Both the position numbers and the translations under genes were made by a program. Of a stretch of 64,000 nucleotides of DNA, positions 8,084 through 15,753 are shown piece after piece. This DNA is from Veillonella infantium (lineage in GTDB: Bacteria; Bacillota; Negativicutes; Veillonellales; Veillonellaceae). The notes under the pieces are model-generated. The model searched no databases, had not been told where the DNA came from, and was given only the letters and a program-made list of their open reading frames with translations. Each line of letters begins with the position of its first letter. Position 1 is the stretch's first letter. Location of the stretch: assembly GCF_002959895.1 (NCBI RefSeq), contig NZ_PPDD01000012.1, positions 1 through 64,000 on the forward strand, in the 5' to 3' direction.

Positions 8084-8479
8084 ATGAAAGTATCAAAACA
8101 ATTCTCTATCGTTTTGGCTGCATCTGTACTTGCATTTGGTGTAGCTACATTGGCGCCACAACAAGCGAACGCTTCTTATGGCTATAAATATACTGACTCC
8201 CAACGCCCACCAGTATCTACTCCAACAGGTTATGTTAATCCAGCCATGGGCTCTACTGTAACAGTTACAGATCCTGCACCTGCTACAAATAAATTGACTG
8301 CTCCTAAAGCTAGTACTACTATTGAAAACATTACTGTGACTAATGTTGCACCAAAATACTCTGATTACAATAATATTGCAGCATACTCCGTAGCAGTGGC
8401 TGATTATTTCATGGCGAAGATTATGGCTATATATGGTAGTGGTAATACAGCACTTAACCGCTATGGTTTTGGTAAATAG
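8084..8479 (+). CDS. Small secreted protein of unknown function
   Basis: The 131-residue product begins with a clear Sec signal peptide: MKVSKQF, a hydrophobic core VLAASVLAFGVATLA, and a probable cleavage site after QANA (residue about 31). The mature part is about 100 residues, rich in Thr, Pro, Ala and Tyr, with no cysteines. I do not recognise a domain. It is probably periplasmic or surface-associated. ATG 8084 is chosen because GGAGG lies 5 bases upstream; an in-frame start 33 bases earlier would put an extra segment in front of the signal peptide. It is convergent with the copper-amine-oxidase-domain gene, and a bidirectional terminator lies between them. Both encode secreted proteins, but there is no evidence that they work together. 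Confidence 0.75.
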   Translation: MKVSKQFSIVLAASVLAFGVATLAPQQANASYGYKYTDSQRPPVSTPTGYVNPAMGSTVTVTDPAPATNKLTAPKASTTIENITVTNVAPKYSDYNNIAAYSVAVADYFMAKIMAIYGSGNTALNRYGFGK

Positions 8480-8565
8480 TTTTCTAAACTTAGTAGGCTC
8501 AATCTCAAATAATTGGATTTGAGTATAATTAAATTTAGCCATAACTAGATTTGGTCATATAACAC

Positions 8566-8594
8566 AAAAAAGGTCCCTTTATGGGACCTTTTTT
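8566..8594. terminator. Bidirectional intrinsic terminator between convergent genes
   Basis: A stem AAAAAGGTCCC/GGGACCTTTTT with a 5-base loop has an A run on one side and a T run on the other, so it can stop transcription from both strands. Confidence 0.88.
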
Positions 8595-8652
8595 ATATGT
8601 CTAGATTGCGTTAACGACGTACTAGATTTGTTTAACAATCTAATAGATCTAC

Positions 8653-9399
8653 TTATCGATCTAATCCATTAGCACGTTGGTATTCAGATACTTCTGTAGC
8701 TGTTGTTTGTTCATCTGTTGTGACAGTATCTTTGGCTAAAGATTTTTTGATTTTGATAAGTGGTTTTTCTTTAGCTTTTGGATCTTCTTTTTTCTTCACA
8801 TCTTCTTGAGATGGTGGTAAGAATGTATTGAGTTCATTCTTATGAGATACCTCTGTGTTTGTAGTGGATGCCAATTGTGCGCGTTGAGGGGCGATGAAGA
8901 TTTCATCCTTTGTAATTTTCACGTCGTTCAATAATAATTTGAACACTTGAGGCTTTACAAAGATTGTGCCGTCTACTTTGCGAGCTGCAGACAAGAAGGT
9001 TTCAGATGTATCAAGGTTGATAATCTTTAATTTGCCATGGCGTACTACTTCAGCAGAGTCTGGTTGGATTGCTAATGTAGCAATGTTCATATCTACCAAC
9101 GCTGTTTTAGTAGGCTCATCCCAAGCCACTTTATAGCCTAATGCTTCAGATACTTGGCGCAATGCTACGAGGGGTTGACCATCTACATAAATTACATTTT
9201 GTTGACCATTGATAGGCTCTACAACTTTGCCATCTACATTAATGTGATGAGCAGTCGTAACAGATGCAGGTTTTTCAAGGTTCATAGCTGGACCAGGATT
9301 TTCCATGCCAATAGCTGCTTGTGCAGGTTGTACCGTGCCAAATGTGAAAGCTAGTGCACCTACAGCGATGCTAGATAAAATAAGCTGTTTTAATTTCAT
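8653..9399 (-). CDS. Secreted protein with copper amine oxidase N-terminal-like domain
   Basis: The 248-residue protein starts with a signal peptide (MKLKQLILSSIAVGALAFTF, cleavage probably after PAQA near residue 29). Residues about 55-150 resemble the copper amine oxidase N-terminal domain (Cu_amine_oxidN1): NVIYVDGQPLVALRQVSEALGYKVAWDE followed by TALVDMNIATLAIQPDS and later DGTIFVKPQVFKLLL. In Firmicutes this module is a common cell-surface domain with no oxidase activity of its own. The last 90 residues are low-complexity and rich in Lys, Asp and Thr. The start at 9399 has GGAGG 6 bases upstream on the minus strand; a reading from 9450 would add 17 residues in front of the signal peptide. 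Function is unknown; a role in envelope structure is a guess. Confidence 0.75.
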   Translation of the reverse strand: MKLKQLILSSIAVGALAFTFGTVQPAQAAIGMENPGPAMNLEKPASVTTAHHINVDGKVVEPINGQQNVIYVDGQPLVALRQVSEALGYKVAWDEPTKTALVDMNIATLAIQPDSAEVVRHGKLKIINLDTSETFLSAARKVDGTIFVKPQVFKLLLNDVKITKDEIFIAPQRAQLASTTNTEVSHKNELNTFLPPSQEDVKKKEDPKAKEKPLIKIKKSLAKDTVTTDEQTTATEVSEYQRANGLDR

Positions 9400-9562
9400 A
9401 AGGGACCTCCATAAGGTGTTATATTTTTCTGAATGTATTAACATTACCAAATGTATATGAATATTTTATTACAAATTTTAATTTTATACAATTCATATAA
9501 GAATATATCTGGTGCAAACTTTATATCTCAATCTACGTTTAAGAGTGTTAATATAATAGTAG

Positions 9563-9727
9563 ATATTGATTTTTGTATATTATTATAGAGATACACTTCA
9601 CATAGGAAAGAAAGCACATTTAGAAGGATTTAATAGAAAAGGGAATCATATCGGCATAGCCGATCCGTTGACAGGAGTGATTGATAAAAATGGTAAAGTT
9701 AAAGGAAGAAAGCTTTATATTAAATAA
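9563..9727 (+). pseudogene. Remnant: C-terminal tip of a polymorphic (colicin-RNase-like) toxin
   Basis: An open frame without a start ends in a stop at 9725. It encodes DTLHIGKKAHLEGFNRKG, then NHIGIADPLTG and a lysine-rich tail GKVKGRKLYIK. The pattern H-x-E-G-[FY], G-x-H-[IL]-G, DP-x-TG and a basic tail resembles the C-terminal end of colicin E3-type ribonuclease domains found at the tips of contact-dependent toxins. No delivery domain or start codon precedes it, so it is the stump of a larger gene. It overlaps the next gene in another frame. The match is from memory of family patterns and needs a profile search. Confidence 0.5.
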
Positions 9728-10559
9728 AGATTTTGGGATGACTCCTATTAAGTGTTTGAAAAGCTCCTATTCACAAAATCAGGTGTTTTTTGTTGAACAA
9801 AGCAGTAGATATACAATTATTAATAACGAGAATAAAGGGATTATTGTTTTAGATGATGATTGGAATGAAGTAAAACGAATCTATATAGGTGAAGATATTT
9901 TACTTCCTGAAATTATTTATGTGGATTTTTCTAGAAATAGACTGGTTCTAGTTTTGGAAGAAACATATTGTTTTATTGACATAGATAATGAGTTTGTTAA
10001 GCTTATTCCAACCCCTCAGGAGTTTAAAACAGTTAGATTTAAAGCGCTCTATCACTTTACTGATGATGCTGTTTATATGAATACTAGTAAGGGGATTCTT
10101 TTTTGGTCACTTAAAGATTTTACAGTTCAGCTAGTTGCGGATGTACGGAACACTGATAAACTCTTTAATTGGTTTTATACTCAAAGCAAAGATAAACATA
10201 GCTATTTTCATAAGGGTGTACTAGCTTATTTTGATAGTAATAAGATTACTATCATAGATTTTATGAAAAAGGTAGAAATTAACGACTTTGTAGATATTGA
10301 TTGTTTTGATATTGCTACAACTACTCGATATTGTTTAGCCGTTGCAGAGGATAAATTACAGCTAATTAAGTTGGATAATGATGATAAAAGTAAGTTAATA
10401 TCCTTTAAGTATCCTTTATACGGGGCTTGCACTGTTTTCTTTGAACAGGATGACGAATTACATCTTATTCTATTGAGATGGAATGATTTGGAGGCAACCT
10501 CTATTCTTGAAGAATATGTCATTGATTTTGATAAACTACCTGATCATGTAGTGATATAA
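9690..10559 (+). CDS. Hypothetical protein, beta-propeller-like; possible orphan immunity protein
   Basis: The 289-residue protein has no signal peptide or membrane segment. It is made of repeating short hydrophobic beta strands with acidic turns (GIIVLDDDWNEVKRIYIGED, then RLVLVLEETYCFIDIDNEFV, then KGILFWSLKDFTVQLVADV), suggesting a beta-propeller or WD40-like fold. I do not recognise the family. Its beginning overlaps the toxin-tip remnant, which is where an immunity gene normally sits, so an immunity role is possible. Two starts are possible: ATG 9690 (AGGAG 12 bases upstream) and TTG 9681 (3 bases from the same AGGAG); I prefer ATG. Base composition is AT-richer than its neighbours, consistent with acquired DNA. 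The function is inferred from position only. Confidence 0.6.
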   Translation: MVKLKEESFILNKDFGMTPIKCLKSSYSQNQVFFVEQSSRYTIINNENKGIIVLDDDWNEVKRIYIGEDILLPEIIYVDFSRNRLVLVLEETYCFIDIDNEFVKLIPTPQEFKTVRFKALYHFTDDAVYMNTSKGILFWSLKDFTVQLVADVRNTDKLFNWFYTQSKDKHSYFHKGVLAYFDSNKITIIDFMKKVEINDFVDIDCFDIATTTRYCLAVAEDKLQLIKLDNDDKSKLISFKYPLYGACTVFFEQDDELHLILLRWNDLEATSILEEYVIDFDKLPDHVVI

Positions 10560-10650
10560 GTAATTCTTTATATGCTATAATTAAGTGTTACATGAATTAT
10601 TTAATATATCTTAATTATAGATTTATAGAGTTTAGAGAAAGAGGTTCCTT

Positions 10651-11148
10651 ATGGCATCCGGCAGATCTGAAAAGGAGTTACAAGGGGTAACGATGTTAGG
10701 TCACAAGACCGATTACCCTACTGATTATGCACCACAGGTATTAGAGGCGTTTGATAACAAGCACCCTGATAATGATTACTTCGTTAAGTTTAACTGTCCT
10801 GAGTTCACTAGCTTGTGCCCTATGACAGGTCAACCAGATTTTGCGACCATCTATATTTCTTACGTACCAGATAAGAAAATGGTAGAGTCCAAGTCTTTGA
10901 AATTATATCTATTTAGTTTCCGCAATCATGGGGACTTTCACGAGGACTGCATCAACATCATCATGAAAGACCTCATCAAGTTGATGGATCCTAAGTACAT
11001 CGAGGTATGGGGCAAGTTTACGCCGCGCGGTGGTTTGTCCATCGATCCATACGCAAACTATGGCAAGCCTGGTACGGAGTGGGAAAAGACTGCCAAAGAG
11101 CGTCTTCATTTCCACGATATGCAGCCTGAGCGCGTAGCATACCGTTAA
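10651..11148 (+). CDS. queF: NADPH-dependent 7-cyano-7-deazaguanine (preQ0) reductase
   Basis: The 165-residue protein is a unimodular QueF of the T-fold superfamily. It reduces the nitrile of preQ0 to the amine of preQ1 with NADPH in queuosine tRNA modification. The nucleophilic cysteine is C56 in [12 protein letters not shown], with the catalytic aspartate at 63. The NADPH-binding signature is [20 protein letters not shown] (residues about 80-100), and the fold ends with [16 protein letters not shown]. The length fits the single-domain type (about 140-165 residues). An AGAGG site precedes the start. No preQ1 riboswitch consensus is visible in the short leader. The following membrane-protein gene starts one base after the stop, so the two are translationally coupled, which hints at a functional link with queuosine or precursor transport. 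Confidence 0.95.
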   Translation: MASGRSEKELQGVTMLGHKTDYPTDYAPQVLEAFDNKHPDNDYFVKFNCPEFTSLCPMTGQPDFATIYISYVPDKKMVESKSLKLYLFSFRNHGDFHEDCINIIMKDLIKLMDPKYIEVWGKFTPRGGLSIDPYANYGKPGTEWEKTAKERLHFHDMQPERVAYR

Positions 11149-11149
11149 T

Positions 11150-12010
11150 ATGGCATACGAATTTTTAACAATGTTCACATCGTTCATAATGTTTTTTATG
11201 ATTGGTGTGACCTTGTCTATACACCCTGCGTCGATTATGGTAGGGACGAATACGTATATAGAATCACAAGGCAAATGGACTCGATGGAACGGCTATATTA
11301 TCTTTGTTCTACTTCTATTTGTTATGGATCTGTTCCTAACAAATGCTATATATCTAGCCTATTACGATGTATACGGCAATCTTATGAACATAGGCCATCT
11401 CGGTGTTGATTTTATGGATGTTTTCTTTAGTGAAAGTTTCCAAATCGTTGTAGCGGTCTTGTTTTTGCTTGTGTTATTCCAAGTCTTAGGGCTTGTCGAT
11501 GTGGCCCATGGTGAAAGAAATCTATCCTTTTACTATAGCCAAGTAGAGGAGGGCAAGGAGCAGCCATCTTGGATGGAGCGATACATGGAACGCGAGAAGG
11601 GCTCGCTGGGGGCAAGTATAATAGGACTCCTATACATGCTCTGGATGACCAAGAGGAGCCTGTGGACATATATTCTCTGTGTTGTGTGGTTTAAGGTGCT
11701 AGCTATGCTAGTAAATGTACTAGTCTCACCAGTTATGAACCGCATTATGCATGAGAATCATGAGCTGTCTACGCATCTACTGCTAGATCCATATGTAGTT
11801 TCCTATGTAGTGGCAGGCTTCTTGTGGGGCCATGTAGCGTTGCACCATGATTTTAGTAAAGTATATAGCTTGGCTAGGAGTGTTGTCATATCCTTAGTCC
11901 CTCGCCTTAGTGTATTGGTGGGAGCCGTTCTCTTTATTGCTTTTGCTTTAGCCATCATATTAGTGCCTATCACTTGGGATGTGGTGGTGGACGTGCTTAC
12001 AAGTAAATAG
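11150..12010 (+). CDS. Hypothetical multi-pass membrane protein
   Basis: This 286-residue protein has about seven hydrophobic segments: residues 5-27, 48-70, 100-120, 152-170, 173-195, 210-228 and 255-280. The middle loop is charged (YSQVEEGKEQPSWMERYMEREKG). I do not recognise the family. It begins one base after queF and has no independent ribosome binding site, so it is probably made by coupled translation. The close linkage might indicate a role in queuine or precursor traffic, but the sequence does not resemble the known YhhQ or QueT transporters closely enough for me to say so. There is no signal peptide and no conserved catalytic motif. Confidence 0.6.
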   Translation: MAYEFLTMFTSFIMFFMIGVTLSIHPASIMVGTNTYIESQGKWTRWNGYIIFVLLLFVMDLFLTNAIYLAYYDVYGNLMNIGHLGVDFMDVFFSESFQIVVAVLFLLVLFQVLGLVDVAHGERNLSFYYSQVEEGKEQPSWMERYMEREKGSLGASIIGLLYMLWMTKRSLWTYILCVVWFKVLAMLVNVLVSPVMNRIMHENHELSTHLLLDPYVVSYVVAGFLWGHVALHHDFSKVYSLARSVVISLVPRLSVLVGAVLFIAFALAIILVPITWDVVVDVLTSK

Positions 12011-12163
12011 ATGAACCTAGTTATTTCCTGTGTTTTTAGGGTATTAAAAGCTATTCTCATTCTCTTGACAATGAATTGATTCAGGTGTTAGAGTATGGAT
12101 GTATTAATCGGAATACATAAACGTTTATACCCAGTGTATAGTGAGTAACAAGGTGAAATACAT

Positions 12164-12196
12164 ATCGTCCTTGGGATATTCCTGAGGACGATTTTT
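12164..12196 (+). terminator. Leader terminator between cysK promoter and start (possible attenuator)
   Basis: A stem ATCGTCCT/AGGACGAT (12164-12171 with 12185-12192) is followed by five T, ending 27 bases before the cysK start. A TTGACA at 12065-12070 lies upstream in the same gap, so the hairpin is within the cysK transcript. No T-box core (GGTGGTACC) is present here, unlike in the trp and ileS leaders. Confidence 0.6.
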
Positions 12197-12223
12197 ATCA
12201 TCTGTCGCTAGAGGGAGGATCAG

Positions 12224-13138
12224 ATGAGCATAGTAACAAATCAAACAACTGAACTGATTGGTAAAACTCCGGTATATCAATTACCAAATACCAATATTTA
12301 TGTAAAACTTGAAAAATATAATGTAGGCGGTTCTGTGAAAGATCGCGCAGTACTTGGTATGTTGCAAGATGCTAAGGAAAAAGGACGCCTTCACGAGGAT
12401 AGCATCATCGTAGAGGCGACAAGTGGCAATACAGGTATTGCTCTTGCCATGGTGGGCGCTATCTTACATATTAAAACTGTAATTATTATGCCTGAAAGCA
12501 TGAGTAAAGAACGTCGTGAACTTATTAAGGCGTACGGTGCACAGCTCATCTTAACACCGAAAGAAACAGGCATGAAGGGTGCTCTTGAACGAGCAAATGA
12601 AATCTTAGAAAAATATCCTAATGCGTTTACTTTAGGCCAATTTGTAAATCCTGCGAATCCAGATATGCATTACCGTACTACGGGCGCTGAAATCGTAGAG
12701 CAAGTGCCGAATGTAGACGTATTTGTGGCTGGTATCGGTACAGGTGGTACTTTCACAGGTGTTACTAGACGATTGAAAGAGCATAATCCGAATCTGAAAG
12801 CTATCGCAGTGGAACCAACAGGATCTCCGGCCATTACAGAAGGCAAGGGTGGTCCTCACAAAATTCAAGGTATTGGTGCGGGCTTCATTCCAGAGAACTT
12901 CGACCAAAGCTTGATGGACGGCGTACAAACTGTAAGTGATGAAGAAGCCTTTAGCGAAGTACAAACCTTTATGCGTGAAAGCGGTGTTTCTATTGGACTT
13001 TCAGCGGGGGCCGCTATCGTAGCAGCTAAGCGCATTGCACGAGAAGAACCAAAGGCGAATATTGTGGTTATTGCACCAGATGGGGTAGAAAAATATTTAT
13101 CCCTCTTGGATTTTGCTAATAACGAATATGTAAAATAA
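12224..13138 (+). CDS. cysK: Cysteine synthase A (O-acetylserine sulfhydrylase)
   Basis: The 304-residue PLP enzyme makes cysteine from O-acetylserine and sulfide. The PLP lysine lies in GGSVKDRAV (residues about 36-44), the substrate loop is EATSGNTGIALA (about 66-77) and the phosphate-binding loop is GIGTGGTFTGV (about 170-180). The C-terminal PLP-ring motif is seen as SAGAAIVAAKR. Length and motif order match CysK of fold type II. The start has GGGAGG about 8 bases upstream. cysE follows about 100 bases downstream on the same strand, giving the two-step cysteine pathway. A terminator hairpin in the leader may make expression conditional. Cystathionine beta-synthase-type relatives are less likely given the short length. 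Confidence 0.93.
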   Translation: MSIVTNQTTELIGKTPVYQLPNTNIYVKLEKYNVGGSVKDRAVLGMLQDAKEKGRLHEDSIIVEATSGNTGIALAMVGAILHIKTVIIMPESMSKERRELIKAYGAQLILTPKETGMKGALERANEILEKYPNAFTLGQFVNPANPDMHYRTTGAEIVEQVPNVDVFVAGIGTGGTFTGVTRRLKEHNPNLKAIAVEPTGSPAITEGKGGPHKIQGIGAGFIPENFDQSLMDGVQTVSDEEAFSEVQTFMRESGVSIGLSAGAAIVAAKRIAREEPKANIVVIAPDGVEKYLSLLDFANNEYVK

Positions 13139-13238
13139 CGGATTTCGCATAGATAAAACATCATATGTATAGGAATACAGACCACATATGTTGTATACTA
13201 TATGTTATATGAGTAGAGTTATTTGAGATGGAGTCACT

Positions 13239-13847
13239 ATGATGCAAGGTTTGCGTGAATTATGGGGCAAAATTCAATATAATATTAAGCGCGTAATGGA
13301 TTCTGACCCAGCCGCAACAAGCGTGTGGATGGTTATTTGGACGTATCCACATATTACGGCCTTATTCTGGCATTTCTTTGCGCACCGCCTCTATAAGGCG
13401 GGGTGGCCAACCTTGGCGCGTCGTGTGGCATTACATTCTCGTCACGTAACGGGCATTGAAATTCACCCAGGGGCAACGATTGGCCGCGGTTTATTTATTG
13501 ACCATGGTATGGGCGTTGTAATCGGTGAAACCGCCATCGTAGGGGATAATGTAACACTATTCCACCAAGTTACACTAGGGGGGATGTCCTCTAAACAGGT
13601 AAAACGCCATCCAACCATCGAAGACGAAGTGCTCATCGGTACAGGCACAAAAATCTTAGGGGATATTACCATTGGTGCGCGCACAAAAATCGGTTGTAAT
13701 CTTGTTATTAAACATGATATCCCTAAAGACATGGTTATCTTTGAAACAGATCCAGAAAATATGTATGTCCGTAAACCTCGTCGTACTAATAACGGTAAGG
13801 CTGAGGAAAAGAAAATCCCTGATGGCTACATAGAATACTATATTTAA
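13239..13847 (+). CDS. cysE: Serine O-acetyltransferase
   Basis: The 202-residue protein has an N-terminal helical domain with DSDPAATSVWMVIWTYPH and then a left-handed parallel beta helix of hexapeptide repeats (HPGATIGRGLFIDHGMG, then VIGETAIVGDNVTLFHQVTLGG). It transfers acetyl from acetyl-CoA to serine, giving O-acetylserine for CysK. The catalytic histidine is in IDHGMGVVIGE, with a second in the LFHQVTLGG loop. The N-terminal domain is short, as in the Firmicute/plant-like class, and the C-terminal tail (KKIPDGYIEYYI) ends in isoleucine. That is the residue needed for the SAT-OASS complex in characterised CysE proteins, so a CysE-CysK complex is likely. A GGAG site precedes the start. 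Confidence 0.94.
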   Translation: MMQGLRELWGKIQYNIKRVMDSDPAATSVWMVIWTYPHITALFWHFFAHRLYKAGWPTLARRVALHSRHVTGIEIHPGATIGRGLFIDHGMGVVIGETAIVGDNVTLFHQVTLGGMSSKQVKRHPTIEDEVLIGTGTKILGDITIGARTKIGCNLVIKHDIPKDMVIFETDPENMYVRKPRRTNNGKAEEKKIPDGYIEYYI

Positions 13848-13898
13848 TATAGTAGTAAAACAAATCTGATTCATCGAATCTATGTTGAAATAATACAA

Positions 13899-13928
13899 TT
13901 GACAATGCCTTATTGGGTATGATATGAT
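13899..13928 (+). promoter_or_regulatory. Promoter of tRNA-Ser
   Basis: TTGACA (13899-13904) and TATGAT (13923-13928) are separated by 18 bases, and the mature tRNA starts 16 bases after the -10. Confidence 0.85.
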
Positions 13929-13943
13929 TACCCAGTAAAGCAT

Positions 13944-14034
13944 GGAGGATTACTCAAGAGGCTGAAGAGGACGGTTTGCTAAATCGTTAGGGCGGGTTAC
14001 CGTCGCTAGGGTTCGAATCCCTAATCCTCCGCCA
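13944..14034 (+). tRNA. tRNA-Ser (anticodon GCU)
   Basis: This is a type II tRNA of 91 bases including an encoded CCA. The acceptor arms GGAGGAT (13944-13950) and ATCCTCC (14024-14030) pair perfectly, with G as discriminator. The anticodon loop TTGCTAA carries GCT. The long variable arm is GGGCGGGTTACCGTC-like, and the T loop is GGTTCGAATCC. The long variable arm and G73 are serine identity features. It reads AGC/AGU codons. It has its own promoter and terminator, and an IS200/IS605 element lies immediately downstream. Confidence 0.97.
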
Positions 14035-14040
14035 TGCTGA

Positions 14041-14073
14041 GACCTCACATCAAGCGATGTGAGGTCTTTTTGT
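14041..14073 (+). terminator. Terminator of tRNA-Ser
   Basis: The stem GACCTCACAT/ATGTGAGGTC with a 6-base loop is followed by five T. Confidence 0.92.
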
Positions 14074-14090
14074 TATTGTCTTTAGACTGG

Positions 14091-14830
14091 TTCGCGACGT
14101 AGTCGCGAATCATTAAACCACCCGCTATGCGGGTGCGGCAACGAAAGTTATACAAAAAAATCACCTTGCTTAAGTATAATGTAGGTGTTCAAGCCGCATT
14201 ATATGCAAAAGAAAGGTGATTTTATATGGCAACAAAGACACAGAGCCTTGCGCACACAAAATGGTTATGCAAATACCACATAGTATTTACACCTAAGTAT
14301 AGACGTAAAGTTATATATAATCAATACAGAAATAGTTTACGTGAAATACTGAGACGTTTGTGTGAATATAAGGGCGTCAAGATTATAGAGGGGGAGCTTA
14401 TGGCAGATCATGTGCATATGCTAGTATTAATCCCACCTAAAATATCAGTTTCATCTTTTATGGGATATCTAAAGGGTAAAAGTGCACTAATGATGTTCGA
14501 TAAACACGCAAACTTAAAGTATAAATTTGGAAATAGACACTTTTGGTCCGAGGGATATTATGTAAGTACGGTAGGTTTAAATGAAGCTACCGTAAAAAAT
14601 ATATACGTGAGCAAGAGTTACATGACCAGATGAAAGATAAACTTAGTGTAAAAGAATATGAGGACCCTTTTAAGGGTAGCAAGTAATACATATCCCCTTT
14701 AAGGGGAGCGTTACGAGTCAATGGCTATGCGGCTTGAACGTAGTGAAAGCCAGCGCCTTTAGACGCTGGCCTAGTACTACGGGCTTATAGCCCGTGAGCA
14801 AACCACCCGTTTTACGGGTGGTTCTGATTT
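14091..14830 (+). mobile_element. IS200/IS605-family insertion element (inactivated copy)
   Basis: The left side has a perfect 8-bp hairpin (14091-14109) and a 7-bp hairpin CACCCGC/GCGGGTG (14119-14135). The right side has several hairpins and ends with a 10-bp stem (14801-14823) nearly identical to that of the element at the window start. There are no terminal inverted repeats or target duplication, as expected for this family. It encodes one tnpA and no tnpB. The left boundary may lie anywhere between 14075 and 14115. Confidence 0.8.
14226..14686 (+). pseudogene. tnpA: TnpA transposase (Y1/HUH, IS200-like), frameshifted
   Basis: TnpA excises and inserts the element as a single strand through a 5'-phosphotyrosine link. 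The HUH pair is present in ADHVHMLV (H62, H64), preceded by YHIVFTPKYRRKV, and the GYYVSTVGLNEATVK region is intact. Reading then leaves the normal frame at a run of six A (14594-14599) and stops at residue 135. The other frame encodes the expected continuation KYIREQELHDQMKDKLSVKE to a stop at 14684-14686. One missing A would explain it. The catalytic tyrosine of this family lies in that KYIREQ helix (about residue 126), so the 135-residue product lacks it and should be inactive. A programmed frameshift is the alternative but is not usual for IS200-type tnpA. Confidence 0.85.
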
Positions 14831-14981
14831 ATTGTGGTATAGACCTAAAGGTGTAAGGGCTCAAGTGAGCTTGAGGTCTTGTAAATATTGATGTATACAG
14901 GTGTGTAAGGTTATAGAGTTGACGTATGATAAGGGGTTTCATATAATAGATTGTATCAAATGTAATTTTAAGGAGACTCTT

Positions 14982-15734
14982 ATGAATATAAAATATACAC
15001 GTCACATGAATTTACTTCGTCGCGCTATGGGGATCGGTGCATTATGTCTCGTTGCCTCTGTTGGTTTTGCGCATGCTGAAAGCATTTCTATTCCAAGCGC
15101 ACGTCCCATGATAGATGGCATGAGTGCCGATGTAGAGACTGTTAGTAGCTCTAGTAAAGCACAACATCACGTGAGTACAGGTGTGATTACGCCAAGTGAT
15201 TGGACGTATACAGCGTTACAAACGCTAATTAAGCACGGTGCTATTACAGATACACATGGTTTTGTCTTTGATGGCAATACAAGCTATACAAAGGATGAGC
15301 TTATGCCTCTTATCGATGAGGTAGTAACGAAACGAGAGCAAATGAACGAAAACGATCGCCAATATGCATTGCGCATTTATCAAGAAAATATGCGTGATGT
15401 AATGGATTATCGTATCGGTCGCGACAAGAAAGTTACCCGAGAGCGCCGTCAAAAATTAGACGAAAAACGTGCTGAAAAGGCTAAGAAATCTGGTAAAACA
15501 TACCAAGTATCTAAATCTCAACAAGAGACTTTAGATTCAGCTAATGATGAAGTGGCAAAACCAGAAGAGCGTGCTTTAACAGATGAACAAATCAAAGAAA
15601 AAATGAAGAAGTTCAAAATTGATGATTCTCGTGTTAAAGTAAATAATAATGTGCGCATCCGTTATACCGGTGGTAAGGATACAAAATCTAAAACCGATGC
15701 TCGCATGCAAATGGAGATGACTTTTACTCTATAA
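14982..15734 (+). CDS. Secreted protein with SLH-like domain and coiled-coil (truncated OmpM-like)
   Basis: The 250-residue product has a signal peptide (hydrophobic core MGIGALCLVASVGFAHA, cleavage after AHA near residue 29). Residues about 65-110 resemble one S-layer-homology module: SDWTYTALQTLIKHGAI, a turn, then TSYTKDELMPLIDEVV. A charged, probably coiled-coil region follows (about 140-215). The last 30 residues look like two beta strands of a porin (VNNNVRIRYTGG, then ARMQMEMTFTL). In Negativicutes, OmpM-type proteins use an SLH domain to hold the outer membrane to peptidoglycan and then continue as a porin. This protein has that order but lacks the barrel, so it may be a short paralogue or a truncated one. 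ATG 14982 is supported by AGGAG 6 bases upstream. mntH follows after 19 bases. Confidence 0.6.
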   Translation: MNIKYTRHMNLLRRAMGIGALCLVASVGFAHAESISIPSARPMIDGMSADVETVSSSSKAQHHVSTGVITPSDWTYTALQTLIKHGAITDTHGFVFDGNTSYTKDELMPLIDEVVTKREQMNENDRQYALRIYQENMRDVMDYRIGRDKKVTRERRQKLDEKRAEKAKKSGKTYQVSKSQQETLDSANDEVAKPEERALTDEQIKEKMKKFKIDDSRVKVNNNVRIRYTGGKDTKSKTDARMQMEMTFTL

Positions 15735-15753
15735 CCCTTAATAAGGAGTTATA

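Noticed and set aside
10560-10650. preQ1 riboswitch before queF
   Set aside because: The 90-base leader lacks the short pseudoknot and the adenine-rich tail of the preQ1-I consensus; only promoter-like AT sequence is seen.
12060-12223. T-box leader for cysK
   Set aside because: A terminator is present, but the GGTGGTACC core and a specifier loop are absent, unlike the trp and ileS leaders.
14091-14110. Attachment site of a prophage or island at tRNA-Ser
   Set aside because: No duplicated tRNA 3' end or integrase follows; the DNA after the tRNA terminator is the IS200-type element.
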